Assembly (NCBI RefSeq): GCF_000735605.1
Contig: NZ_JPKG01000028.1
Span: forward strand, 186,001-250,000
Reading direction: 5' to 3'
Length of the DNA stretch: 64,000 nt
From: Allobosea sp. LC85
Lineage (GTDB): Bacteria; Pseudomonadota; Alphaproteobacteria; Rhizobiales; Beijerinckiaceae
This document shows positions 1-9,814 of this stretch, in pieces. Numbering within the stretch: the first letter of the stretch is position 1; every line of letters begins with the position of its first letter. Position numbers and translations under genes: made by a program. The notes under the pieces are model-generated. The model was not told where the DNA came from. It made no database searches and was given only the letters and a program-made list of their open reading frames with translations.

Positions 1-1
1 C

Positions 2-1750
2 TATGCCGGCCGCCCCTTCTTCGAGAGTGCGCTCCGGGCTCTGCGCGCCGGCGCAGTCAACATGGACGTGCCGATCACCCTCGGCATCGTGCTCGCGCTG
101 GGCATGTCGGTGGTGGTAACCTGGAACCACGCCGAGCATGCCTATTTCGACGGCGCGGTGATGCTGATCTTCTTCCTGCTGATCGGGCGCTATCTCGACC
201 AGCTGATGCGCCGTCGCACGCGCGACCTCGCCGGCAATCTCGCCGCATTGAAGGCGGAAACCGCGACCCGGCTGCTGCCGAATGGCGAGGCGATGGTGAC
301 GCCGATCGCGGCCATCGTCCCCGGAGACCGCGTCCTGATCCAGCCGGGCGAGCGCGTTAGTGTCGATGGCATCATCGAGACCGGCTCCTCCGAAATCGAC
401 CAGAGCCTCGTCACCGGTGAAACCCTGCCGCATCCCGTCATGGCCGGGACGCAGGTTTATGCCGGCACCGTGAACCTCTCCGGAGCCTTGACCGTCAAGG
501 TCGCGGCTGCCGCCAGCGGCACCCTGCTCGACGAGATCGACGCCCTGATGGCGCGCGCGGTCGAAAGCCGCTCCCGCTATGTCAAGCTCTCCGACCGGGC
601 GGCGAGGCTCTACGCCCCGCTTGTCCACGCCACAGCGCTCGCAACCCTCCTGGGCTGGATGGCCTTCGGCCTGTCCTGGCCGGAAGCCCTGATCATCGCC
701 ATCACCGTTCTGATCATCACCTGCCCCTGCGCCTTGGGGCTCGCGATTCCGGCCGTGCAGGTCGTTGCCGCCTCGGCCCTGTTCAAGCGCAAGGTCATGC
801 TGAAACAGGGCGATGCGCTGGAGCGTCTCGCCGAAGCCGATGTCGCTGTCTTCGACAAGACCGGCACCCTCACCCTGCCAGACCCCGATCTGGTCAATGG
901 CGCTGAGATCGCTGCCGCAACCTTGCAGGCGGCGGGCAGGCTGGCAGCCGCAAGCCGCCACCCCCTCTCCCGCGCCATCGCCCGTGCCGCCGGCAATCCT
1001 GCTCCCGCGAGCGACGTCAGTGAAAATCATGGCGCAGGCCTGAGCGCGATCGTCGATGGGATCGAGACCCGCCTCGGCAGCGTCGCCTATTGCGAGGCCG
1101 GGGCCGAAGCCGCCATCGTCGCCGCCCGCCATCCGACCGCCTCCCTGATCGCCTGGCGCCATGGCATTCAATGCGCCGTCTTCGCGGTCGACCAGCAAAT
1201 CCGGCCGGAGGCGCGCGACTGCATTGCCGCGCTGCGCCGACTTGGCCTCGAAATCCGCATCCTCTCCGGCGACCGGAGCGAGGCTGTCGCGCCGGTTGCA
1301 TCGGCGCTCGGCATCACGGAGGCTGAAGCCGGCCTGCGTCCCGACGAGAAACTCAAGGCCCTTGATCGGCTCAGCGCCAGGGGGCGCAAGGTGCTGATGA
1401 TCGGAGACGGGCTCAATGACGCCCCAGCCCTTGCCAAGGCCCATGTCTCGATCTCGCCGATCAGTGCGACCGACCTGGCCCAGGCCTCGGCGGACATCGT
1501 CTTCATCGGCGACAGCCTGATGCCAGTCGCAGACAGCCTGCGCATCGCCCGCAGGGCGCGCAACCTCATGCTGGAGAACCTCTGGTTTGCCGTGCTGTAC
1601 AACGCTGTCGCGGTGCCGATTGCCGTCGCGGGTTTCGCGACGCCGCTGGTCGCGGCCGTCGCGATGTCGGGCTCATCGCTGGTGGTCACCCTGAACGCAC
1701 TGCGCGCCGGACGCGGCCTGCCCGGACAGGATACGGGAGTGGTTTCATGA
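2..1750 (+). CDS. fixI: Copper-translocating P-type ATPase FixI/CcoI, 5' end missing
   Basis: The reading frame is open from the first bases of the window, so the N-terminal metal-binding part lies upstream; 582 residues are visible. The P1B-type ATPase core is clear: the CPC copper-binding motif in a membrane helix (nt 722-730), the phosphorylation motif DKTGTLT (from nt 854), the hinge GDGLNDAP (about nt 1403) and two C-terminal helices. The protein pumps copper across the inner membrane. FixI/CcoI is the P1B ATPase dedicated to copper supply for assembly of cbb3-type cytochrome oxidase. The assignment to FixI rather than a general CopA rests on the following gene, fixS, whose ATG overlaps the stop codon (ATGA). 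ccoNOPQ/fixG would be expected just upstream, outside the window. Confidence 0.93.
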   Translation, partial: YAGRPFFESALRALRAGAVNMDVPITLGIVLALGMSVVVTWNHAEHAYFDGAVMLIFFLLIGRYLDQLMRRRTRDLAGNLAALKAETATRLLPNGEAMVTPIAAIVPGDRVLIQPGERVSVDGIIETGSSEIDQSLVTGETLPHPVMAGTQVYAGTVNLSGALTVKVAAAASGTLLDEIDALMARAVESRSRYVKLSDRAARLYAPLVHATALATLLGWMAFGLSWPEALIIAITVLIITCPCALGLAIPAVQVVAASALFKRKVMLKQGDALERLAEADVAVFDKTGTLTLPDPDLVNGAEIAAATLQAAGRLAAASRHPLSRAIARAAGNPAPASDVSENHGAGLSAIVDGIETRLGSVAYCEAGAEAAIVAARHPTASLIAWRHGIQCAVFAVDQQIRPEARDCIAALRRLGLEIRILSGDRSEAVAPVASALGITEAEAGLRPDEKLKALDRLSARGRKVLMIGDGLNDAPALAKAHVSISPISATDLAQASADIVFIGDSLMPVADSLRIARRARNLMLENLWFAVLYNAVAVPIAVAGFATPLVAAVAMSGSSLVVTLNALRAGRGLPGQDTGVVS

Positions 1751-1923
1751 ATATCCTGGTGATCCTGTTCCCGCTGGCGCTCGGTCTTGGGCTGCTGGGG
1801 TTGGCCGCCTTCTTCTGGTGCATGCGCACCGGCCAGTTCAGCGATCTCGAGGGACCGAGTTGGCGCATCCTGAGGGATGACGACCTGCGTTCGCCTGGGG
1901 ACACCCGCGTCAACGATCGTTGA
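1747..1923 (+). CDS. fixS: Cbb3-type cytochrome oxidase assembly protein FixS/CcoS
   Basis: A 58-residue protein starting inside the last codons of fixI (ATGA overlap), so translationally coupled. It has one N-terminal membrane helix (LVILFPLALGLGLLGLAAFF) followed by a short acidic tail with the FixS-like stretch TGQFSDLEGPSWRIL. FixS/CcoS is a small inner-membrane protein needed for cofactor insertion into the cbb3 oxidase. Size, helix position, the GQFDDLE-type motif and its place after fixI all agree with the family. It is the last gene of the fixGHIS-type operon here; the next gene belongs to the cobalamin unit and has its own leader. Confidence 0.92.
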   Translation: MNILVILFPLALGLGLLGLAAFFWCMRTGQFSDLEGPSWRILRDDDLRSPGDTRVNDR

Positions 1924-1954
1924 CGCGGCGGCCATTCCGGCCTTACCTCGCCAG

Positions 1955-2150
1955 CGACGGTTCCCTTAGGGGATCAAAAGGGAACGCGGTGCGGATGGTT
2001 CGCCATTCTATGCCGGGGCTGCCCCCGCAACTGTAAGCGGCGAGCCTTTCGCCACACGCCACTGGGACCCTCGGACCTGGGAAGGCGGCGTCAAGGCACC
2101 GACCCGCGAGCCAGGAGACCTGCCGTCAGCCGTGGTCACACGCGAACACG
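1955..2150 (+). ncRNA. Cobalamin (AdoCbl-type) riboswitch
   Basis: The untranslated leader between fixS and btuB carries the conserved pieces of a cobalamin riboswitch in the right order. These are an opening stem with GGTTCCCTTAGG...AAAAGGGAA (1959-1984), the core CCCCCGCAACTGTAAGCGG (2022-2040), and the B12 box GCGAGCCAGGAGACCTGCC (2106-2124) followed by GTCA. The remaining 110 bases before the btuB start would hold the expression platform; I could not define its alternative stems by eye. Downstream genes are cobalamin uptake genes, so the element should shut them down when cobalamin is plentiful. Confidence 0.95.
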
Positions 2151-2260
2151 TTCGGACGGGGTGTTTCGATCGCTTGTTGAACTGCACGCTGGCTAAGGGC
2201 AGCGGGCGGGGCCTCGCGTTCGCGGTGACGTGCCACTGACGTCAACGCCGAGGTCCCATC

Positions 2261-4204
2261 GTGATCCGCCCTCCCAAGCTTGCCCGGCGCAGCCGGCAGC
2301 TCGTCGCCCTGCTGCTCCTTGTCTCCGCCGGCTCCCTACCCGCCAGCCAGGCCTCCGCCCAGTCCGCCACCGAATCGATTGCCCTCGACGAAATCGTCGT
2401 TAGCGCCACAACGCGGCCAACGCCCGCGCGCGAGATCGCCAATTCCGTAACCGTCATCACCGCCGGTGACATCCAGCGCGAGCAGCGCCGGACCCTGCCG
2501 CAGGCGTTGGCCGCCGTCCCCGGCCTCACTATCGTGCAGGCCGGCGGGCCGGGCGGGCTGACCTCGGTCTTCATCCGCGGCACCAACTCCAACCACGTCA
2601 AGGTGTTGATCGACGGCATCGAGGCCAACGACCCGTCGACCCCGAACCGCTCCTTCGATTTCGGCTCAATACTGACCGACGACATCGAGCGCATCGAGGT
2701 GCTGCGCGGTCCGCAAAGCGGCCTCTACGGCGCCAACGCGCTCGGCGGCGTCATCTCGATCACGACCAAGCGCGGCGAGGGTCCGCCGAAGCTGACGGCC
2801 CGCGCCGAGGCGGGCTCATACGGCACCTTCAACCAGTCGGTCGGTCTGAGCGGCGGCGATGACCGCTTCAACTACGCCCTCAGCATCGCTCATTTCAAAT
2901 CGGATTCGACGCCGGTGACACCTCCCGGGCTCGTGCCACCGGGGCGCCGCATCAATCCGAATTCCTACGACAACTGGACCTACTCGGCCCGGTTCGGCGT
3001 CGCGCTGTCCGATACGCTGTCGCTGAACTGGGTCGGTCGCTACAATGACGGCTACCTGCTCTTCACCGGCGATTCCGGCTTTCCGAGCACGCCCAGCGGC
3101 TTCCGCAGCAGCCAGGACTACAAGCAGGCCTTCACCCGCGGAGAGGTCGTCTGGGATCCGCTTGGTGGGCGCTTCGTCAATCGCTTCGGCCTGTCCTACA
3201 GCAATCAGGATCGCTCCGGCCGCACGCCGAATGCCATTGGTATCCTCGGCCTGCCGACAGAGAACCTCGGCGAGCGCACCAAGGTCGACTGGCGTGGCGA
3301 CCTTGAGCTGATGACGGGCCAGACCCTGGTGATGGGCCTGCAATACGAGCGCGAGCGGCTGGAAACACGCGCACTCACCGCGTCCAACGGCAATACTGGT
3401 GCCTTCGCCGAACTGCAGTCGAACTTCAGCGACCGGCTCTTCATGGTCTCGAACATCCGCTACGACGGTGACGAGAGTTTCGGCGGCCACACGACCTACC
3501 GCATCGCGCCGGCCTATATCGTGCCGGGGACCGAAACCAAGCTGAAGGCGAGCTACGGCACAGGGTTCAAGGCCCCGACCCTGAGCGAGCGCTTCAGCGA
3601 TTCTCGCCCGGCCTTCAACTTCTTCGGCAATCCCAACCTGAAGCCGGAGGAAAGCCGCGGCTGGGATCTCGGCTTCGAGCAGCCTCTGTTCGCTGACAAG
3701 GTCGGGTTCGGCGCCACCTATTTCCACAACGACATCGAGAACCTCATCGTCACCAACGTGGCGCGGAACTCCTATGCCAATATCGGCAAGGCCACGACCA
3801 AGGGCGTCGAAGCCTTTGCCGCGCTCGAAATCTCGCCGCAGTTCAAAGTGCGGACCGACTACACCTTCACCATTGCCAAGGACGACATCGCCCGACAGGA
3901 ACTGCTGCGCCGTCCCCGCCACAAGGCCAGCGTGACGGCGAGCTGGACCCCGGTTGACAAGCTCACCCTTTCGGCGACGCTGATCTATGTGGGTGAGCGC
4001 GTCGACGGAAACCGTGACTTCTCGATCTCGCGCATGCGGGCGCCGGGCGCGGCCATCGTCAATCTCGCCGCCGAGTACAAGGCGACGGACACGCTCAATG
4101 TCTTCGGCCGCATCGATAACCTGCTGGACAAGCGCTACGAGAACCCGGTCGGCTTCCTGGTGCCCGGCCTGAGCGCCTATGGCGGCTTGAGGGTCGCGCT
4201 GTGA
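2261..4204 (+). CDS. btuB: TonB-dependent outer-membrane vitamin B12 receptor BtuB
   Basis: A 647-residue outer-membrane receptor. A signal peptide of about 33 residues ends at SAQS; then comes the TonB-box-like stretch LDEIVVSATT, the plug domain (SVTVITAGDI...VLRGPQSGLYGANALGGVI) and a long beta-barrel ending in GGLRVAL, close to the usual terminal segment of BtuB/CirA receptors. Length fits BtuB (about 600-650). The start is GTG; upstream GAGG gives only a weak ribosome site, common under riboswitch control. It sits directly behind the cobalamin riboswitch and its stop codon overlaps the start of btuF, so substrate assignment to cobalamins is strong. Import energy comes from TonB-ExbBD, not present in the window. 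Confidence 0.93.
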   Translation: MIRPPKLARRSRQLVALLLLVSAGSLPASQASAQSATESIALDEIVVSATTRPTPAREIANSVTVITAGDIQREQRRTLPQALAAVPGLTIVQAGGPGGLTSVFIRGTNSNHVKVLIDGIEANDPSTPNRSFDFGSILTDDIERIEVLRGPQSGLYGANALGGVISITTKRGEGPPKLTARAEAGSYGTFNQSVGLSGGDDRFNYALSIAHFKSDSTPVTPPGLVPPGRRINPNSYDNWTYSARFGVALSDTLSLNWVGRYNDGYLLFTGDSGFPSTPSGFRSSQDYKQAFTRGEVVWDPLGGRFVNRFGLSYSNQDRSGRTPNAIGILGLPTENLGERTKVDWRGDLELMTGQTLVMGLQYERERLETRALTASNGNTGAFAELQSNFSDRLFMVSNIRYDGDESFGGHTTYRIAPAYIVPGTETKLKASYGTGFKAPTLSERFSDSRPAFNFFGNPNLKPEESRGWDLGFEQPLFADKVGFGATYFHNDIENLIVTNVARNSYANIGKATTKGVEAFAALEISPQFKVRTDYTFTIAKDDIARQELLRRPRHKASVTASWTPVDKLTLSATLIYVGERVDGNRDFSISRMRAPGAAIVNLAAEYKATDTLNVFGRIDNLLDKRYENPVGFLVPGLSAYGGLRVAL

Positions 4205-5070
4205 AGCGCCGGGCAGCCCGCATGATGTCCGGCGGCGCCGTGCTGGCGCTTGGCCTCTCCCTCGGTTTCGGTGGCCTGATGGCCGCCGAAGCTCCGGCAA
4301 GGCCTTCCCGCATCGTCTCGCTCAACATGTGCACTGACGAACTGGTGCTGCGGCTCGCCGAGCGCGAGCGCATCGCCTCTGTCACCTGGATTTCCCAGGA
4401 TCCGCGCAACGCCAATATGGCCGAGATTGCCAGGACCATCCCGGCCAATCACGGGCTGGTCGAGGAGGTGCTGAGCTACAAGCCCGACCTGATCATCGCC
4501 GGCGCCTACACGACGCGCAGCACGGTCGCGCTGCTGAAGAAAGCGGGTGTTCCCGTCCGCGAATTCGGCGTGCCGCGCAATCTCGCCGAAATGCGTGCCC
4601 AGATCACCGAGATGGCGGCCTTGCTGGGCGAGGCGGAACGCGGCACGGCCCTGATCGCAGCGATCGACCGGCGCCTCGAACCGCTCGCCGCCAACCGGAG
4701 CGCGGGCCATTCCAGGGCGCTGGTGCTGCGGCCGAACGGATTCACGGTCGGGCGCGGCTCCCTGGTGGACGAGATCCTGACCCACGCCGGTCTGACCAAT
4801 CTCGCCGCCGAACTCGGCATCGACAGCTACGGCCAGATCGCGCTGGAAACGGTTGCGCTCAGCCGGGCCGACATGCTGATCCTCAACACCACGCCGGATG
4901 GGCCGCCCTCGCTCGCCCATGAGATCCTCGCTCATCCGCTCCTGGCGAAGCTCGGCGAGCGGCTCCGGCTCGTCGCCCTCCCCTCGAAGCTCTGGACCTG
5001 CGCCGGCCCGGCCGTGCTCGATGCAATCGAGCTGCTGGCCGCCTTCCGCACGCAAGGATCGCGCTCATGA
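4201..5070 (+). CDS. btuF: Periplasmic cobalamin-binding protein BtuF
   Basis: A 289-residue helical-backbone binding protein (PeriplasmicBP/TroA-like fold) with an N-terminal hydrophobic export signal ending near GLMAAEAP. Family features include RIVSLNMCTDELVLRLAE near the N-terminus, YKPDLIIAGAYTT, and the C-terminal domain beginning RALVLRPNGFTVG. It delivers B12 or other corrinoids to the BtuCD permease. The GTG start overlaps the btuB stop by four bases (GTGA); an in-frame ATG at 4222 is an alternative start that would shorten the signal peptide. Stop overlaps btuC. The cobalamin assignment comes from family plus the riboswitch-led operon. Confidence 0.9.
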   Translation: MKRRAARMMSGGAVLALGLSLGFGGLMAAEAPARPSRIVSLNMCTDELVLRLAERERIASVTWISQDPRNANMAEIARTIPANHGLVEEVLSYKPDLIIAGAYTTRSTVALLKKAGVPVREFGVPRNLAEMRAQITEMAALLGEAERGTALIAAIDRRLEPLAANRSAGHSRALVLRPNGFTVGRGSLVDEILTHAGLTNLAAELGIDSYGQIALETVALSRADMLILNTTPDGPPSLAHEILAHPLLAKLGERLRLVALPSKLWTCAGPAVLDAIELLAAFRTQGSRS

Positions 5071-6092
5071 CAATCGCGGTTCGGGCCAGGGCACGGGGCG
5101 TGGCGCCGAAGCTGGCGCGGCTCATTGTCATGCTGGCCCTGCTGATGCTGGCCATGATGCTCGTTTCCATCGCGGTGGGCTATGCGCCACTCGACATCAA
5201 GACCGCGCTCGCCGACGCCTTCGCCGGGCAAAAGACCCTGCCGGCGCTCGTCCTTGTCGAACTCCGCCTGCCGCGCGCGCTGCTTGGCGCGCTTGTCGGT
5301 TTCAGCCTCGGGCTTGCGGGCGCCGCCATGCAGGGCCTGCTGCGCAATCCCCTTGCCGAACCCGGAATCCTCGGAATTTCGAGCGCCGCCGCCTTCGGCG
5401 CAGTCGTCGTCTTCTACAGTGGTTTGTCGGCGACGATGGCGCTTGCCCTCCCGCTGGGCGGCATGGCCGGTGCGGCACTGGCAACGCTTCTGCTCTACGC
5501 CTTCCTGGGGCGCGGCGCCGGAACGATGACGCTGATCCTCGCAGGCGTCGCGATCAACAGCTTCGCCGGAGCGATGACCGCGCTTGCGCTCAACCTCGCG
5601 CCAAATCCCTACGCCGCGCTGGAAATCGTGTTCTGGCTGATGGGCTCGCTCGCCGACCGAAGCCTGCTCCATGTCTGGCTGGTGCTGCCGCCGATGCTCC
5701 TCGGCTGGCTGCTGCTGCTTTCGACCGCGCCTGCCCTCGACGCACTCACCCTGGGCGAGGATACGGCCAAGAGTCTCGGCTTCGACCTGACCTGGCTGCG
5801 CGCCAGGCTGATCGGTGGTGCTGCATTCGCCGTGGGAAGCGCGGTCGCGGTCACCGGCGCGATCGGCTTCGTCGGCCTCGTCGTGCCGCATCTGCTGCGT
5901 CCGCTGGTCGGCAACCGACCCGGCCGGTTGCTGCTCGTCAGCGGCTTCGGCGGGGCGATCCTGACGCTCGCCGCCGATACCGCGCTGCGACTCGCCCCGA
6001 TCCGGCCCGAATTGAAGCTCGGCGTGGTCACGGCGCTGATCGGCGCACCGTTCCTGTTCCACCTGATCCATCGCCTGCGGCGGGAGGTCTGA
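5067..6092 (+). CDS. btuC: Cobalamin ABC transporter permease BtuC (FecCD family)
   Basis: A 341-residue polytopic membrane protein with about ten helices and clear FecCD/BtuC signatures: LRLPRALLGALVGFSLGLAG followed by AMQGLLRNPLAEPGILGISS near the N-terminal third, and GAIGFVGLVVPHLLR in the C-terminal third, the cytoplasmic loop that docks on the ATPase. Length matches the family (about 330-350). It forms the dimeric channel for corrinoid passage through the inner membrane with BtuD. ATG overlaps the btuF stop (ATGA), and its own stop overlaps the btuD start (TGATG), so the operon is tightly coupled. Confidence 0.93.
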   Translation: MTIAVRARARGVAPKLARLIVMLALLMLAMMLVSIAVGYAPLDIKTALADAFAGQKTLPALVLVELRLPRALLGALVGFSLGLAGAAMQGLLRNPLAEPGILGISSAAAFGAVVVFYSGLSATMALALPLGGMAGAALATLLLYAFLGRGAGTMTLILAGVAINSFAGAMTALALNLAPNPYAALEIVFWLMGSLADRSLLHVWLVLPPMLLGWLLLLSTAPALDALTLGEDTAKSLGFDLTWLRARLIGGAAFAVGSAVAVTGAIGFVGLVVPHLLRPLVGNRPGRLLLVSGFGGAILTLAADTALRLAPIRPELKLGVVTALIGAPFLFHLIHRLRREV

Positions 6093-6892
6093 TGAAGATC
6101 GAAGCCAAAGGATTATCGCTCAGGCTCGGTGGAAAGCCGATCCTGCGTGACATCGATATCGCGCTCTCGGCAGGCGAAATGGTCGGGCTGATCGGCCCCA
6201 ACGGCGCCGGCAAGACGACCTTGCTGCGCGTGCTCGCCGACCTCATCACGCCGGATTCCGGCCAGGTGCGCTATGACGGCCTGTCCGCTCAGAGCTTCGG
6301 GCGCAAGGAATTGGCGCGGCGCATCGCCTTCCTTGCGCAAGGCGGCGCAGTGCACTGGTCGATGCGTGCGGAGGCCCTGGTCGGGCTTGGGCGGCTGCCG
6401 CATCGCCAGCCCTTTGCCGGCGAGAACGAGGCGGATCGCGCCGCAATCACGCGCGCCTTGGCAGCGACTGATGCCACCGCGTTTGCCGACAGGACAGTCG
6501 AGACCCTCTCGGGCGGCGAGCGCATGCGCGTGCTGCTGGCACGCGCGCTCGCCGTCGAGGCGTCGATCCTGCTCGCCGACGAACCTCTCGCGGCGCTCGA
6601 CCCGCTGCACCAGCTCGAGGTCATGGAACTCCTGCACCGGACAGCTGCCGGCGGCACCGGCGTGGCGGTCATCCTGCATGACCTGACGCTGGCCGCGCGG
6701 TTCTGCGATCGCCTGATCCTGCTCGATCGCGGCAGGCTCATCGCCGATGGTTCACCTGGAAGCGTCCTCAGCGACGCCAATCTGGCTGCCGTCTTCGGCA
6801 TTATCGCAGCCCGTGGTTCGGAAGCCGGCGCACCCTACCTGCTGCCCTGGCGGCGCCTCACATCGGAACAGCCGCGACATGATCGTCCCTGA
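6092..6892 (+). CDS. btuD: Cobalamin ABC transporter ATP-binding protein BtuD
   Basis: A 266-residue ABC ATPase: Walker A GPNGAGKT at residues 35-42, signature LSGGE, Walker B ILLADEP, then the H-loop in VILHDLTLA. It powers BtuC. The reading frame is open far upstream across btuC, but the ATG at 6092 is the right start because it begins the normal ABC N-terminus (KGLSLRLGGKPIL) and overlaps the btuC stop. The stop lies inside the next small gene, whose start is 14 bases before it. Confidence 0.93.
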   Translation: MKIEAKGLSLRLGGKPILRDIDIALSAGEMVGLIGPNGAGKTTLLRVLADLITPDSGQVRYDGLSAQSFGRKELARRIAFLAQGGAVHWSMRAEALVGLGRLPHRQPFAGENEADRAAITRALAATDATAFADRTVETLSGGERMRVLLARALAVEASILLADEPLAALDPLHQLEVMELLHRTAAGGTGVAVILHDLTLAARFCDRLILLDRGRLIADGSPGSVLSDANLAAVFGIIAARGSEAGAPYLLPWRRLTSEQPRHDRP

Positions 6893-7277
6893 CGACATTC
6901 GTGCGCTCCTGCGCGCCCATCTCGCCGATCCCGCCTCGCGATGGAATCTCGGCACCTTTGGCGCCATTGCCGAGTTCATGCACCCTTCGAACGAAACCGT
7001 TCAGCTCGCTGATAAGACTCACCTCCTTGCGGCCACGACTGCGCCCGGCGGCATTGGTTTCGGCGGTCTGACCGGCGTGACGCCCTTTGCATCCGAATCC
7101 GCCACAGGCCAGGGCCGGAACCACCGCATCGCGCTCTGCCTGCCCGAGACTGCCCGCGCGATGAACCGGCGCACGGTCCTGACCGAGCTCGGCCCTGACC
7201 GCGACGCCCTGCGCGAGCAGGACCGCGAGGGCCTCCTCTTCGACGTCAGTCTCGAAACCTCAGCCGAGCGCCGTTAG
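6879..7277 (+). CDS. Conserved protein of unknown function at the end of the B12 operon, possibly truncated
   Basis: A 132-residue soluble protein without signal peptide or membrane helix, whose ATG lies 14 bases inside the end of btuD, so probably co-translated. Its central part, WNLGTFGAIAEFMH and the glycine-rich APGGIGFGGLTG, looks like a real conserved protein; I recall longer alphaproteobacterial proteins with a similar GTFGAIAEF start near B12 genes but cannot verify this. After REGLLFDVSLETSAERR it stops abruptly and its last four bases overlap the end of the convergent lacI-type gene. If the family is longer, this is a C-terminal truncation at a rearrangement point. Function unknown; I assign none. 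Confidence 0.6.
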   Translation: MIVPDDIRALLRAHLADPASRWNLGTFGAIAEFMHPSNETVQLADKTHLLAATTAPGGIGFGGLTGVTPFASESATGQGRNHRIALCLPETARAMNRRTVLTELGPDRDALREQDREGLLFDVSLETSAERR

Positions 7278-8305
7278 CCCACAAGGTCCCCGAACTCATG
7301 CGGCACGAGGCGATCCCCAGCGGCTTCTCCGCTCCAGATCGCCTGCAGGCTGCGCAGGATCTCGTCGCCATAGCGGGGATATTCGATGCGGATCGAAGCG
7401 AGCCAGGGCGCGATCCAGCGATTGAGCGAGCTCCCGTCGATGCTGACCAGATAGCAATCCTCCGGGATTCTGATGCCGCGCTCGCGCGCCCGGCGATAGA
7501 CGCCATAGGCGATCTGGTCGCTGACGCAGAGAACCGCCCGGGGCGGGTCCGACATGGCGAAGAGCGCGTCGGCCGCATCATAGCCGACCTCGAGATGCGA
7601 CGCCCCATTGCCCATCGCCTCGATCACGCGATCTGGTCCGCTTCCGCGCTCGACAAGGCGTGCCTGAAAGCCCGCGACGCGATCGCGCGTAGCGGACGAC
7701 CCCTTCCGGGGATGGACGACAGCAAGCCGTACGTTCCCAGAGGCAAGGAAGCGATCCGCCACTTGCGCGCCCGCCAGTTTGTCGTCGATCCCAACGAAAG
7801 CACCACCGCCATAGGGATTGCGACGTGTCGCGAAGACCATCGGCACCCCCTGCGCTGCGAAGCGCTCCAGCTCGGGGCTCGCAACGCAGCCGACCAGAAC
7901 ATAGCCCTTCACCACCTGCGCGCGCATGGCATGAAGATATTCGTCCTGCAGATCGGCGCGATCATGCGTGTCGCACAGGATCATGACATAGCCGGCCGAG
8001 CGCAAGGCAGTCTCGGTCGCCGCCGCAATCGTTGCCATGATCGGATTGTCGAGATTGGCCGCGAGCATTGCGACCACCCGGCTTTCCCGCCGCCTCAGGG
8101 TGCGGCCGACATGGTTCGGCCGGTAGCCGACGGCGCTGATCGCTTCGCGAACGCGCGCCACCGTGTCGGCCGAGGCACGCCCGGTCTCGCCGTTCACGAT
8201 TCGCGAAACCGTGGATACCGAGACCCCGGCCTGCTCCGCCACGGTGGCCAGCGAGACCTCGCCCAGCGCTGATCGTTCGGCCTTGTCCATGGCTCCTTGT
8301 TCCAT
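7274..8305 (-). CDS. LacI-family transcriptional regulator of the sugar operon
   Basis: About 343 residues. The N-terminal LacI helix-turn-helix is clear (LATVAEQAGVSVSTVSRIVNG) followed by the hinge YRPNHVGRTLRRRES and a periplasmic-binding-protein-like sensor domain (VVAMLAANLDNPIMATIAAA; later VLCVSDQIAYGVYRRARE). Starts at GTG 8329, ATG 8305 and ATG 8290 are all possible; I prefer 8305 because the purine-rich AGGCAGGCG lies just upstream, and all keep the DNA-binding domain intact. It is divergent from a sugar ABC operon and a LacI-type operator lies in the spacer, so it most likely represses that operon, and probably itself, until the sugar or its product binds. Confidence 0.93.
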   Translation of the reverse strand: MEQGAMDKAERSALGEVSLATVAEQAGVSVSTVSRIVNGETGRASADTVARVREAISAVGYRPNHVGRTLRRRESRVVAMLAANLDNPIMATIAAATETALRSAGYVMILCDTHDRADLQDEYLHAMRAQVVKGYVLVGCVASPELERFAAQGVPMVFATRRNPYGGGAFVGIDDKLAGAQVADRFLASGNVRLAVVHPRKGSSATRDRVAGFQARLVERGSGPDRVIEAMGNGASHLEVGYDAADALFAMSDPPRAVLCVSDQIAYGVYRRARERGIRIPEDCYLVSIDGSSLNRWIAPWLASIRIEYPRYGDEILRSLQAIWSGEAAGDRLVPHEFGDLVG

Positions 8306-8350
8306 CGCCTGCCTGCCGATGTCGAGCACGCAAGTCAGATTGACAAGTTA

Positions 8351-8364
8351 GGCAAACGTTTGCC
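8351..8364. promoter_or_regulatory. LacI-type operator palindrome
   Basis: GGCAAACGTTTGCC is a perfect 14-bp palindrome with the central CG typical of LacI/GalR-family operators. It lies in the 200-bp spacer between the lacI-type gene and the sugar-binding protein gene, about 45 bp in front of the regulator start. It is the natural binding site for the adjacent regulator. Confidence 0.8.
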
Positions 8365-8508
8365 AAGCTAAAAAACAAGAGCTTGCCCGAGCAGGCCTAG
8401 AGGAAACGTCTCATTCGCACCCGACCGTCAGCGGACGGCTGGCCAACGCGGATTCGTCTGCCTCAAGCCCGCTTCAGGCGCCGTGCAGAGCGACAAGGGA
8501 GGAAGAAG

Positions 8509-9789
<1,281 letters not shown>

Positions 9790-9814
9790 CGGCGCGGAAG
9801 ACAGGGCGACGGCG

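Noticed and set aside
2441..2470. Another GTAACC as SigF promoter inside btuB
   Set aside because: No CGAA-like element at 16 bases; several GTAACC strings in coding DNA fail this test.
4898..6091. Long open frame upstream of btuD, in phase with it
   Set aside because: It runs out of frame through btuF and btuC; btuD begins at 6092 with a normal ABC N-terminus.
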